Positions 8,480 to 16,025 of a stretch of DNA of 64,000 nt are shown here, piece after piece; the first letter of the stretch is position 1, and each line of letters opens with the position of its first letter. Origin of the DNA: Muriicola sp041358175 (GTDB lineage: Bacteria; Bacteroidota; Bacteroidia; Flavobacteriales; Flavobacteriaceae). The notes under the pieces were generated by a model, which was not told the origin of the DNA, did not search any database, and worked only from the letters and a program-made list of their open reading frames with translations. The stretch spans positions 124,001-188,000 of the forward strand of contig NZ_JBGKBE010000005.1 in assembly GCF_041358175.1 (NCBI RefSeq), given 5' to 3'. Position numbers and translations under genes: made by a program.

Positions 8480-8533
8480 AAAAGTGTGATTATGAATTAA
8501 GGCTTATCCTTCGATAATCGTAACTACACTTTT
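8480..8533 (-). ncRNA. Candidate cis-regulatory stem-loop in the rpsK-rpsD leader
   Basis: On the minus strand the RNA reads AAAAGUGU, bulge AGUUAC, GAUUAU, CG, AAGG, loop AUAAG, CCUU, AAUUC, AUAAUC, ACACUUUU. Three coaxial perfect stems of 8, 6 and 4 bp thus enclose one another, with a 6-nt bulge on the 5' side only. The element ends 13 bases before the rpsD start, so folding could occlude ribosome access. S4 autoregulates rpsD or the alpha operon in E. coli and B. subtilis; binding of S4 here is my inference. No run of T follows, so it looks translational rather than a terminator. Confidence 0.6.
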
Positions 8534-8561
8534 GTGAGAAATTAATTATAGGATATAATGA

Positions 8562-8954
8562 TTAAACTCTTCTTCGTTTGGGCGGTCTGCAACCGTTATG
8601 AGGCATAGGAGTTACATCGATGATCTCAGTAACCTCTATTCCGGCATTGTGCAGGGAACGGATGGCAGACTCGCGGCCATTTCCCGGTCCTTTTACGTAT
8701 ACCTTCACTTTCCTTAACCCGGCTTCATGTGCTGTTTTTGCACATTCTTCTGCAGCAATCTGTGCAGCGTAAGGAGTATTCTTTTTAGAACCTCTGAATC
8801 CCATCTTACCTGCCGACGCCCATGAAATCACATCCCCTTTTTTGTTGGTCAGGGAAATAATGATATTGTTGAACGACGCAGTAATATGAGCCTCACCAGT
8901 AGATTCAACAATTACCTTACGTTTCTTGGTTGTTTTTGTACCTGTCTTTGCCAT
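8562..8954 (-). CDS. rpsK: 30S ribosomal protein S11
   Basis: 130 aa. Lines the platform of the 30S subunit near the mRNA exit. Family blocks visible: ITASFNNIIISLTNKKGDVISWASAGKMGF, AAEECAKTAHEAG, VYVKGPGNGRESAIRSL and the C-terminal DVTPMPHNGCRPPKRRRV. It lies 11 bases after rpsM, in alpha-operon order. Confidence 0.98.
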   Translation of the reverse strand: MAKTGTKTTKKRKVIVESTGEAHITASFNNIIISLTNKKGDVISWASAGKMGFRGSKKNTPYAAQIAAEECAKTAHEAGLRKVKVYVKGPGNGRESAIRSLHNAGIEVTEIIDVTPMPHNGCRPPKRRRV

Positions 8955-8965
8955 GTTACGCCTTA

Positions 8966-9340
8966 TTACTTAGTAGCCTTTTTCTTGTTGGCCACAGTTT
9001 TTCTTTTTCCTTTCCTGGTCCTGGAATTATTCTTGGTTCGTTGCCCGCGTAACGGAAGTCCGGATCTGTGCCGGATTCCACGGTAACAACCGATATCCAT
9101 CAGCCTTTTGATATTCAGCTGGTTCTCGGACCTCAATTCGCCTTCTATCTTGTATGAAGAAACCACGTCCCGGATTCTCCCGATCTCGTTATCATTCCAA
9201 TCAGACACCTTCGCATCAGCATTTACCTTTGCTTTGTCCAGAATTTCCTGAGCTCTGCTCTTACCAATTCCGAAGATGTAGGTAAGGGCTATAACACCTC
9301 TTTTTTGTTTTGGGATATCTACCCCTGCAATTCTTGCCAT
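8966..9340 (-). CDS. rpsM: 30S ribosomal protein S13
   Basis: 124 aa. Sits in the 30S head and forms intersubunit bridges. It begins MARIAGVDIPKQKRG and has the helix-turn-helix-like block GIGKSRAQEIL, then GCYRGIRHRSGLPLRGQRTKNNSRTRKG and a lysine-rich tail. The start is 2 bases after the rpmJ stop. Confidence 0.98.
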   Translation of the reverse strand: MARIAGVDIPKQKRGVIALTYIFGIGKSRAQEILDKAKVNADAKVSDWNDNEIGRIRDVVSSYKIEGELRSENQLNIKRLMDIGCYRGIRHRSGLPLRGQRTKNNSRTRKGKRKTVANKKKATK

Positions 9341-9342
9341 AA

Positions 9343-9459
9343 TTACCCTTGTCTTTGTTTGAATCTGGGATTCTTCTTATTAATTACGTACAACCTGCCT
9401 TTCCTGCGAACAATTTTGCAGTCGGCACTTCTTTTCTTTATCGATGCTCTTACTTTCAT
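9343..9459 (-). CDS. rpmJ: 50S ribosomal protein L36, zinc-free (C-minus) form
   Basis: 38 aa, ATG at 9459 and TAA at 9345-9343. The protein begins MKVRASIKKRSADCKIVRRK and ends in RFKQRQG. Ordinary C-plus L36 has a Cys-Cys-Cys-His zinc ribbon; here only one cysteine (residue 14) remains and the others are replaced, so this is the zinc-independent form. Placed between infA (12 bases) and rpsM (2 bases), the standard position. The size, ends and context make the identification firm although it is a very short gene. Confidence 0.95.
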   Translation of the reverse strand: MKVRASIKKRSADCKIVRRKGRLYVINKKNPRFKQRQG

Positions 9460-9471
9460 GTCTCGAGTTTC

Positions 9472-9687
9472 TTAATATCTATATGTAATTCTGGCCTTAC
9501 TCAAGTCGTAAGGACTCATCTCAAGTTTTACCTTATCCCCGGGCAATAATTTAATATAATGCATGCGCATTTTTCCCGAGATATGAGCAGTAACCACATG
9601 TCCGTTTTCCAGTTCAACCCTGAACATGGCGTTAGACAATGCCTCTATGATACTTCCATCCTGCTCTATTGCTGCTTGTTTGGCCAT
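9472..9687 (-). CDS. infA: Translation initiation factor IF-1
   Basis: 71 aa with a single S1/OB-fold domain. It binds the A site of the 30S subunit during initiation. It begins MAKQAAIEQDGSI and has VELENGHVVTAHISGKMRM, IKLLPGDKVKLEMSPYDL and a C-terminal ARITYRY. It lies directly after secY (3 bases). The adk and map genes that separate secY and infA in many bacteria are absent here. Confidence 0.98.
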   Translation of the reverse strand: MAKQAAIEQDGSIIEALSNAMFRVELENGHVVTAHISGKMRMHYIKLLPGDKVKLEMSPYDLSKARITYRY

Positions 9688-9690
9688 ATC

Positions 9691-11031
9691 TTATGCTACT
9701 TTTCTGTTCTTTCCTGTTTTCATAAGTCCGTCGTAATGACGGTTCAATAGGTAGGCATTTACCTGCTGCACGGTATCTATGGCAACCCCTACCATAATAA
9801 GCAGGGAGGTACCTCCGTAAAACAGTGCCCAGCCTGCCTGTATATCCATCAACTTCACTACTATAGCCGGCAATACCGCCAAAAAGGCCAGAAATATTGA
9901 ACCGGGAAGTGTAATCAATGACATGATTTTATCTAAAAAACTACCCGTTTCCTTTCCCGGTCTGATTCCGGGAATAAAACCACCACTTCTTTTCAGATCG
10001 TCCGCCATTTTATTGGTTGGGACAGTAATGGCCGTATAGAAATAGGTAAATATGATGATCAACAAGGCAAATAAGATGTTATAAGCCAGACCAAATATAT
10101 CCTGGAACTGAACTTCCATCCACTGACCAATTGCTGTGTCATTAAACGTTCTGCCAAGTAATCCCGGGGCAAACATAATTGCCTGTGCAAAAATGATTGG
10201 CATTACCCCTGAGGCATTCAACTTTAACGGAATATACTGCCTGCTTCCCATTATATTTTTTTCGTATCCTCCTGAGGCCGATCTCCTGGCGTACTGCACA
10301 GGGATCCTGCGGGTAGCCATCACCAGTAGCACACTCGCTAAGATGACAACAAACCAGAGGATTACTTCAACCAGGATAAGCATAGGACCTCCATTTCCGT
10401 CCCATCTCGTGATCGCTTCCTGTACAAAAGCCTGAGGCATTGTTGCAATAATTCCGATCATAATAAGGAGGGAAATACCGTTTCCAATCCCCTTATCCGT
10501 GATTTTTTCCCCTAACCACATGGCAAAGACACAGCCTGTCACCAGTATGATCACAGAAGGTACAATAAAGCCTAGTCCTTTTCCGAGAAGGAAAGCACTA
10601 TCGGGAACTCCAAGTGCCCCAAGGCTGTACAAATAAGCAGGCGCCTGAACGATACAGATTCCGATAGTCAACCATCGGGTGATCTGATTTTTGGTCTTCC
10701 TGCCGCTTTCTCCCTCTTTATCGAGCTTTTGGAGGTACGGTACTGCTATCCCCATCAGCTGCACCACAATGGATGCCGAAATATAAGGCATGATCCCAAG
10801 GGCAAAAACAGAAGCATTCGCAAATGCCCCTCCTGTAAATGCATTCAGAATACCGAGGATACCTTGTTCTGTATTTGAAGATAAGGCTGCCAATTGTGAG
10901 GTATCAATACCGGGAAGTACCACCTGTGCACCAAAACGGTAGACAAGTAAAAGGCCGAGGGTCATCAGAATCCTGTTCCTCAGCTCTTCTATCTTCCAGA
11001 TATTAGATATGATCTCAAAAAATTTCTTCAT
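9691..11031 (-). CDS. secY: Protein translocase channel subunit SecY
   Basis: 446 aa with ten predicted membrane helices. It is the central pore of the SecYEG translocon for secreted and membrane proteins. Blocks visible: RILMTLGLLLVYRFGAQVVLPGID at the first helix, GIMPYISASIVVQLM in helix 2 near residue 80, GIGNGISLLI near 180 and GFIPGIRPG near 350. It follows rplO by 13 bases, as in the spc operon of most bacteria. Confidence 0.98.
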   Translation of the reverse strand: MKKFFEIISNIWKIEELRNRILMTLGLLLVYRFGAQVVLPGIDTSQLAALSSNTEQGILGILNAFTGGAFANASVFALGIMPYISASIVVQLMGIAVPYLQKLDKEGESGRKTKNQITRWLTIGICIVQAPAYLYSLGALGVPDSAFLLGKGLGFIVPSVIILVTGCVFAMWLGEKITDKGIGNGISLLIMIGIIATMPQAFVQEAITRWDGNGGPMLILVEVILWFVVILASVLLVMATRRIPVQYARRSASGGYEKNIMGSRQYIPLKLNASGVMPIIFAQAIMFAPGLLGRTFNDTAIGQWMEVQFQDIFGLAYNILFALLIIIFTYFYTAITVPTNKMADDLKRSGGFIPGIRPGKETGSFLDKIMSLITLPGSIFLAFLAVLPAIVVKLMDIQAGWALFYGGTSLLIMVGVAIDTVQQVNAYLLNRHYDGLMKTGKNRKVA

Positions 11032-11044
11032 AGAGCCTACTCTC

Positions 11045-11497
11045 TTATAATGTTATCGCTTCTCCTCCAGCCGCTTCAATTGCTTTCTTGGCGCTGGCGG
11101 TATACTTGTGTACTGTTATTTTCAGTGGAGCTTTGAGTTCACCTCCTCCGAGTATTTTAACCAAATCGTTTTTACCGGCCAGGTTATTTGCAATGAGGTC
11201 TTCTAACCCCACTGATTTTTTTACTGCGCCGTTATCTACCAGCTCCTGTAGTTTATCGAGATTGATTCCGCGATATTCTACCCGATTGATATTGGTAAAT
11301 CCGAACTTGGGTACTCTTCGTTGTAAAGGCATTTGTCCCCCTTCGAATCCAATCTTTTTAGAATAACCAGAACGGGATTTGGCTCCTTTATGCCCTCTTG
11401 TGGCGGTACCGCCTTTCCCGGATCCCTGGCCTCTACCGATGGTCTTTCCATCCTTATGGACAGAACCTTCTGCTGGTTTTAAATTGCTTAAATTCAT
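11045..11497 (-). CDS. rplO: 50S ribosomal protein L15
   Basis: 150 aa. A late-assembly 23S rRNA protein. The glycine-rich N-terminal region is typical (IGRGQGSGKGGTATRGHKGAKSRSG), followed by FEGGQMPLQRRVPKFGF and the C-terminal KITVHKYTASAKKAIEAAGG. Between rpmD and secY. Confidence 0.98.
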   Translation of the reverse strand: MNLSNLKPAEGSVHKDGKTIGRGQGSGKGGTATRGHKGAKSRSGYSKKIGFEGGQMPLQRRVPKFGFTNINRVEYRGINLDKLQELVDNGAVKKSVGLEDLIANNLAGKNDLVKILGGGELKAPLKITVHKYTASAKKAIEAAGGEAITL

Positions 11498-11512
11498 TTC
11501 AACACTTATTTC

Positions 11513-11692
11513 TTAAGCTTCTTCTGTAGAAACCAAATGTTTAACTTTATTGATCATACCAAGGATATTAGGCGTATCGTCGTGAACAACCTGTTGTCCA
11601 ATTTTACGCAGTCCTAGGGCTTCCAGGGTCCTCTTTTGATTCTGAGGTCTTTTAATCCCGCTTTTTACCTGAGTAACTTTAATCTTTCCCAT
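11513..11692 (-). CDS. rpmD: 50S ribosomal protein L30
   Basis: 59 aa, ATG at 11692 and TAA at 11515-11513. The protein begins MGKIKVTQVKSGIKRPQNQK, continues with TLEALGLRKIGQQVVHDDTP, and ends LVSTEEA. These are the two signature blocks of the small bacterial L30. It lies 6 bases after rpsE and 15 before rplO, exactly the spc-operon slot. Confidence 0.96.
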   Translation of the reverse strand: MGKIKVTQVKSGIKRPQNQKRTLEALGLRKIGQQVVHDDTPNILGMINKVKHLVSTEEA

Positions 11693-11698
11693 CGTTCC

Positions 11699-12223
11699 TT
11701 ATCCTTTAAAAACTTTTTCCATGGCGATTCCACGCTGTGACGCTACTGTTTTGGCATCTCTGAGTTGCAGCAGGGCATCAAATGTAGCCTTCACCACATT
11801 ATGAGGGTTGGAAGATCCCTGAGACTTAGACAAAACGTCCTGTACTCCTACGGATTCCAATACCGCCCTTACAGCACCACCAGCAATAACTCCTGTACCA
11901 TGAGAGGCAGGTTGAATGTATACTCTGGCTCCTCCGTATTTCCCCTTTTGTTCATGGGGTAAAGTTCCTTTGTTCAAAGGAATACGAATGAGATTCTTCT
12001 TAGCATCTTCAATGGCTTTCGCGATCGCGGTAGCAACTTCCTTGGATTTCCCAAGACCATGGCCAACAACTCCGTTTTCATCTCCTACAACCACGATGGC
12101 AGAAAAACCAAATGCTCTTCCCCCCTTGGTTACCTTGGTTACCCTTTGAACGCCTACCAGGCGGTCCTTAAGTTCGAGGCCTCCGGGTTTTACTGTTTCT
12201 ACATTCTTGTATTTGCCGTACAT
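11699..12223 (-). CDS. rpsE: 30S ribosomal protein S5
   Basis: 174 aa. Affects decoding accuracy and mRNA unwinding at the entry channel. It has the N-terminal double-stranded RNA-binding domain (LVGVQRVTKVTKGGRAFGFSAIVVVGDENGVVG, GLGKSKEVATAI) and the C-terminal block HGTGVIAGGAVRAVLE with SQGSSNPHNVVKA. 8 bases after rplR. Confidence 0.98.
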   Translation of the reverse strand: MYGKYKNVETVKPGGLELKDRLVGVQRVTKVTKGGRAFGFSAIVVVGDENGVVGHGLGKSKEVATAIAKAIEDAKKNLIRIPLNKGTLPHEQKGKYGGARVYIQPASHGTGVIAGGAVRAVLESVGVQDVLSKSQGSSNPHNVVKATFDALLQLRDAKTVASQRGIAMEKVFKG

Positions 12224-12231
12224 AGTATCTA

Positions 12232-12588
12232 TTAAAATTTTAATCCACCTTCTCTGGCACCTTCGGCCAATGATTTTACCCGTCCGTGGTACAAATTCCC
12301 TCCACGGTCAAAAGCTACAGTTTCAATACCGGCTTTTTTAGCTTTCTCGGCCAGCGCCTTCCCTACCAGGGCGGCAATTTCCATTTTTGTCCCTTTGCTT
12401 TTACTCAATTCTTTATCTCTTGACGAGGCAGCAACCAGGGTTTTGCCCTCATTGTCATCTATAACCTGTGCATAGATTTCATTGTTGCTTCTGTAAACAG
12501 ACAATCTTGGTCTTTCTGCCGTTCCAAAAGAGATTTTTCTGATTCTCTTACGGATACGATCTCTTCTTTCTGTTTTTGATAATCCCAT
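12232..12588 (-). CDS. rplR: 50S ribosomal protein L18
   Basis: 118 aa. Binds 5S rRNA with L5. Visible blocks: RPRLSVYRSNNEIYAQVIDD, GKTLVAASSRDKEL and the C-terminal VAFDRGGNLYHGRVKSLAEGAREGGL. Ten bases after rplF. Confidence 0.98.
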   Translation of the reverse strand: MGLSKTERRDRIRKRIRKISFGTAERPRLSVYRSNNEIYAQVIDDNEGKTLVAASSRDKELSKSKGTKMEIAALVGKALAEKAKKAGIETVAFDRGGNLYHGRVKSLAEGAREGGLKF

Positions 12589-12598
12589 AATCTTACTC

Positions 12599-13141
12599 TT
12601 ATGCTGATTTACCTGCTTTTCTTCTCAATTGTTCCCCGACAAATTTGATTCCTTTCCCTTTGTAAGGTTCAGGTTTGCGGAATGAACGTATTTTGGCTGC
12701 AATTTGCCCTATTAACTGCTTGTCGTGCGACGTTAGTTTAATGGTTGGGTTTTTACCTTTTTCAGAAGTGGTTTCCACCTTTACTTCCGGTGCAAGGTCA
12801 AAAACGATATTGTGAGAAAATCCGAGAGCAAGGTCTAATTTCTGACCCTGATTGCTCGCTCTGAATCCTACACCTACCAATTCCAATTCCTTCGTCCAAC
12901 CCTTGGATACTCCCTCGATCATATTGTAGACCAAAGATCTGTACAGTCCGTGTTTTGCCTTGTGCTCTTTTGAATCAGAAGGCCTGGTGATCCATACTTG
13001 TCCGTCTTCCACTTTGATCTCAACGGCAGAGTATTCCTGAGTAAGTTCACCCAGCTTTCCTTTTACCGTAATGATATTCTCCTTGACCTCTACGGAGGTT
13101 CCCTCTGGGATCGCTATCGGATTGTTACCTATTCTAGACAT
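12599..13141 (-). CDS. rplF: 50S ribosomal protein L6
   Basis: 180 aa with the two repeated L6 domains. Binds 23S rRNA near the factor-binding site. It begins MSRIGNNPIAIPEGTSVEV, has LELVGVGFRASNQGQKLDLALGFSH between the repeats, and ends with the signature PEPYKGKGIKFVGEQLRRKAGKSA. Confidence 0.98.
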   Translation of the reverse strand: MSRIGNNPIAIPEGTSVEVKENIITVKGKLGELTQEYSAVEIKVEDGQVWITRPSDSKEHKAKHGLYRSLVYNMIEGVSKGWTKELELVGVGFRASNQGQKLDLALGFSHNIVFDLAPEVKVETTSEKGKNPTIKLTSHDKQLIGQIAAKIRSFRKPEPYKGKGIKFVGEQLRRKAGKSA

Positions 13142-13162
13142 TTCTTTTTAACTTTTATCGGT

Positions 13163-13561
13163 TTAATAAACGTAGCAAAGCACTTCGCCCCCAACATTTT
13201 CTTTTTTGGCTCGTTTGCTGGTCATCACCCCGTGTGAGGTAGAGACAATCGCTACACCCAAACCATTTAAAACCCTCGGCATATCATCAGATCCGGCATA
13301 TTTACGCAATCCCGGCTTACTGATTCGCTGAATTTTTTTAATAACAGGCTCTTTGGTCTGCTTATCGTATTTCAAGGCAATTTTAATTATACCCTGAACT
13401 TTATCATCCTCGAATTTATAACTCAGGATATACCCCTGATCAAATAAAATCTTGGTGATTTCTTTCTTTAGATTGGAAGCTGGTACCTCAACAACCCTGT
13501 GACCCGCCCTGCTGGCGTTTCTAATTCTTGTCAAATAATCTGATATAGGATCTGTTAACAT
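13163..13561 (-). CDS. rpsH: 30S ribosomal protein S8
   Basis: 132 aa. A primary 16S rRNA binder; in E. coli it also represses the spc operon. It begins MLTDPISDYLTRIRNASRAGH and ends with the conserved GLGVAIVSTSHGVMTSKRAKKENVGGEVLCYVY. Normal length and place in the spc order. Confidence 0.98.
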   Translation of the reverse strand: MLTDPISDYLTRIRNASRAGHRVVEVPASNLKKEITKILFDQGYILSYKFEDDKVQGIIKIALKYDKQTKEPVIKKIQRISKPGLRKYAGSDDMPRVLNGLGVAIVSTSHGVMTSKRAKKENVGGEVLCYVY

Positions 13562-13580
13562 CTTCTTGCCTTTTATGGTG

Positions 13581-13850
13581 TTACCAACTTGCTTTTTTAA
13601 CTCCCGGAATCAATCCTTTATTAGCCATTTCCCTGAACATTACCCTGGACAAGCCAAAAGTTCTCATATAGCCCTTTGGTCTCCCTGTGAGTTTGCAACG
13701 ATTGTGCATACGCACCGGAGAAGCATTTCTTGGCAATTTTTGTAATGCCTCGTAATCTCCGGCCTCTTTCAAAGCTTTTCTCTTCTCAGCGTATTTTGCT
13801 ACTGTTTTTGCCCTTTTACGTTCACGGGCTTTCATTGATTCTTTAGCCAT
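13581..13850 (-). CDS. rpsN: 30S ribosomal protein S14 (zinc-free form)
   Basis: 89 aa, the long C-minus form with no CxxC zinc motif. It sits in the 30S head. It begins MAKESMKARERKR and has the C-terminal signature RMHNRCKLTGRPKGYMRTFGLSR with GLIPGVKKASW. One base after rplE. Confidence 0.98.
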   Translation of the reverse strand: MAKESMKARERKRAKTVAKYAEKRKALKEAGDYEALQKLPRNASPVRMHNRCKLTGRPKGYMRTFGLSRVMFREMANKGLIPGVKKASW

Positions 13851-13851
13851 A

Positions 13852-14403
13852 CTAATTCTTTTTAAAAGGTAGTCCCAGTTCTGCTAAAAGGGATTGTGCT
13901 TCTTTATCGGTTTCGGCGCTGGTCACAAAGGTGATATCCATCCCGTTAATTCTGTTGATCTTGTCAATATTGATTTCGGGGAAAATGATCTGCTCCGTAA
14001 CTCCGAGGTTGTAATTCCCTCTTCCATCAAAACCGGTAGCTCTGATTCCCTGAAAATCACGTACCCTTGGTAAAGCCGTTGTTACCAATCGATCAAGGAA
14101 CTCGTACATTCTTTCTCCTCTCAAAGTAACTTTGGCCCCGATAGGCATTCCTTTTCTGAGTTTGAAAGACGCCACATCCTTTTTGGATATTGTGGAGACT
14201 GCTCTTTGCCCGGTAATGTTTGAGAGTTCTTCAACCGCGTGGTCGATGAGCTTCTTATCGGCTACAGCGGCACCTACACCCCTGCTCACAACAATCTTCT
14301 TCAATTTAGGCACCTCCATAATGTTCTTGTACCCGAATTCCTCCTGCAACGCTTTTATCACGCGCTCTTTGTATTCTTTCTTTAATCTTGGAACGTAAGT
14401 CAT
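13852..14403 (-). CDS. rplE: 50S ribosomal protein L5
   Basis: 183 aa. Binds 5S rRNA and forms an intersubunit bridge. Blocks visible: NIMEVPKLKKIVVSRGVG, ISKKDVASFKLRKGMPIGAKVTLRGERMYEFLDRL and GRGNYNLGVTEQIIFPEI. Two bases after rplX. Confidence 0.98.
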   Translation of the reverse strand: MTYVPRLKKEYKERVIKALQEEFGYKNIMEVPKLKKIVVSRGVGAAVADKKLIDHAVEELSNITGQRAVSTISKKDVASFKLRKGMPIGAKVTLRGERMYEFLDRLVTTALPRVRDFQGIRATGFDGRGNYNLGVTEQIIFPEINIDKINRINGMDITFVTSAETDKEAQSLLAELGLPFKKN

Positions 14404-14405
14404 AA

Positions 14406-14717
14406 CTATATTACCTCGTTAGATTTCTTTGAAACCCGTACTTTTTTACCATCTCTGATCTCAAAACCAACCCTTGTGGTCTCTCCCGACTTTCCGTCGA
14501 TCAGAGAAAGATTAGAGATATGGATAGGAGCTTCTTTTTTAACTATTCCCCCCTGAGGGTTCTTGGCGCTAGGTTTTTCATGCTTAGACACCATATTGAC
14601 GCCTTCTACAATCGCCTTATTCTTCTGTAGGTCTACAGTAACCACCTTACCCTCTGACCCCTTATGATCACCGGCTACTACTCGTACTGTATCTCCTGTT
14701 TTTATTTTTAATTTCAT
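14406..14717 (-). CDS. rplX: 50S ribosomal protein L24
   Basis: 103 aa. An assembly initiator for the 50S subunit. The KOW motif is at the N-terminus (GDTVRVVAGDHKGSEGKVVTV, about residues 8-28), followed by VEGVNMVSKHEKPS and the acidic-basic C-terminal half. Confidence 0.98.
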   Translation of the reverse strand: MKLKIKTGDTVRVVAGDHKGSEGKVVTVDLQKNKAIVEGVNMVSKHEKPSAKNPQGGIVKKEAPIHISNLSLIDGKSGETTRVGFEIRDGKKVRVSKKSNEVI

Positions 14718-14729
14718 TGTCTTGTCTGA

Positions 14730-15098
14730 TTATAGCACCTCAGGAGCTAATGAAACAATCTTCATAAATTGTTTGTCCCTGAGCTCTCTCGCTACAGGAC
14801 CAAATACCCTGGTTCCTCTCATTTCCCCGGTTGGGTTAAGAAGTACACAGGCGTTATCGTCGAAGCGGATATAAGAACCATCTGGTCTTCGGACCTCTTT
14901 CTTGGTGCGTACTACTACTGCAGTAGACACGGCTCCTTTTTTTATGGTTCCGTTAGGTGTAGCTTCTTTTACAGAAACCACAATCTTATCTCCAACAGAA
15001 GCATATCTTCTTTTGGTTCCTCCCAGTACACGAATGGTCAACACCTCTTTCGCCCCGGTATTATCTGCCACTTTAAGTCTAGATTCTTGCTGTAACAT
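14730..15098 (-). CDS. rplN: 50S ribosomal protein L14
   Basis: 122 aa, the invariant family length. It lies at the subunit interface. It begins MLQQESRLKVADNTGAKEV and has the signature GTKRRYASVGDKIVVSVKEA, RFDDNACVLLNPTGEMRGTRVFGPVARELR and a C-terminal KIVSLAPEVL. Confidence 0.98.
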   Translation of the reverse strand: MLQQESRLKVADNTGAKEVLTIRVLGGTKRRYASVGDKIVVSVKEATPNGTIKKGAVSTAVVVRTKKEVRRPDGSYIRFDDNACVLLNPTGEMRGTRVFGPVARELRDKQFMKIVSLAPEVL

Positions 15099-15100
15099 AA

Positions 15101-15358
15101 TTATTTAGCTCTTTCAAGGATTTCTACCAATCTCCAGCACTTAGTCTTACTCAAAGGTCTGGTCTCCATGATCTTTACAGTATCACCAATTTTGCAATCG
15201 TTGGTTTCATCGTGTGCAACATATTTCTTTGTCCGCAATACGAACTTACCATACATAGGATGCTTTACCCGCTTTACTTCAGAAACCACAATTGATTTCT
15301 CCATTCTATTGCTGGTTACAACGCCTACTCGTTCTTTTCTTAAATTTCTTTTTTCCAT
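15101..15358 (-). CDS. rpsQ: 30S ribosomal protein S17
   Basis: 85 aa, single OB-fold. A primary 16S rRNA binder. Blocks visible: RKERVGVVTSNRMEKSIVVSE, KHPMYGKFVLRTKKYVAHDE and GDTVKIMETRPLSKTKCWRLVEI. Two bases before rplN. Confidence 0.98.
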   Translation of the reverse strand: MEKRNLRKERVGVVTSNRMEKSIVVSEVKRVKHPMYGKFVLRTKKYVAHDETNDCKIGDTVKIMETRPLSKTKCWRLVEILERAK

Positions 15359-15371
15359 AAAGCAGAACCCG

Positions 15372-15563
15372 TTATTGGTTTTCCCTTTTTGTTAATTCTG
15401 TGGCCAATCGTGCTACTGTCCTTTTCACCTGCCTCAGTTGAAGAGGATTTTCAAGTGGTGTTACAGCGTGAGCCATTTTCAAATCGGCATGTTTCCTTTT
15501 GAAATCGGACATCTTTTCCTTTAATTCCTCTACCGATAATTCTTTTACTTCTGATTGTTTCAT
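15372..15563 (-). CDS. rpmC: 50S ribosomal protein L29
   Basis: 63 aa helical protein at the tunnel exit, where it helps dock trigger factor and SRP. Begins MKQSEVKELSVEELKEK and has the signature PLENPLQLRQVKRTVARLAT. Between rplP and rpsQ as in the S10 operon of other bacteria. Confidence 0.97.
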   Translation of the reverse strand: MKQSEVKELSVEELKEKMSDFKRKHADLKMAHAVTPLENPLQLRQVKRTVARLATELTKRENQ

Positions 15564-15583
15564 GATCTTCTATATCAGTATCA

Positions 15584-16006
15584 TTAAGCGGCATCGTAAT
15601 CTCTAGCCACAATAAATTTTGTCTTCACCGGTAATTTCTGAGCAGCAAGCCTTAAAGCTTCCTGAGCCACATCCATAGGAACCCCTGCAACTTCGAACAT
15701 GATTCTTCCCGGTTTTACAACCGCAACGAAATATTCCGGTGCTCCTTTTCCTTTCCCCATCCTTACTTCAAGAGGCTTTTTGGTAATAGGCTTGTCTGGA
15801 AATATTTTAATCCAAAGCTGACCTTGTCTTTTCATGTATCTTGTAGCAGCAATCCTTGCAGCTTCAATCTGACGTGATGTAATAAAGCTGGATTCCAATG
15901 ACTTAATTCCAAACATCCCATTAGAGAGTAAGTGGCCTCTTCCGGAATTTCCTTTCATTCGGCCCTTCTGCGCTTTACGAAACTTGGTTCTTTTCGGCTG
16001 TAACAT
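15584..16006 (-). CDS. rplP: 50S ribosomal protein L16
   Basis: 140 aa. Positions A-site tRNA in the 50S subunit. It begins MLQPKRTKFRKAQKGRMKG and has RQIEAARIAATRYMKRQGQLWIKIFPDKP, MGKGKGAPEYFVAVVKPGRIMFEVAGV and AAQKLPVKTKFI. Confidence 0.98.
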   Translation of the reverse strand: MLQPKRTKFRKAQKGRMKGNSGRGHLLSNGMFGIKSLESSFITSRQIEAARIAATRYMKRQGQLWIKIFPDKPITKKPLEVRMGKGKGAPEYFVAVVKPGRIMFEVAGVPMDVAQEALRLAAQKLPVKTKFIVARDYDAA

Positions 16007-16025
16007 CTTTTCCTACTTTATTAAT

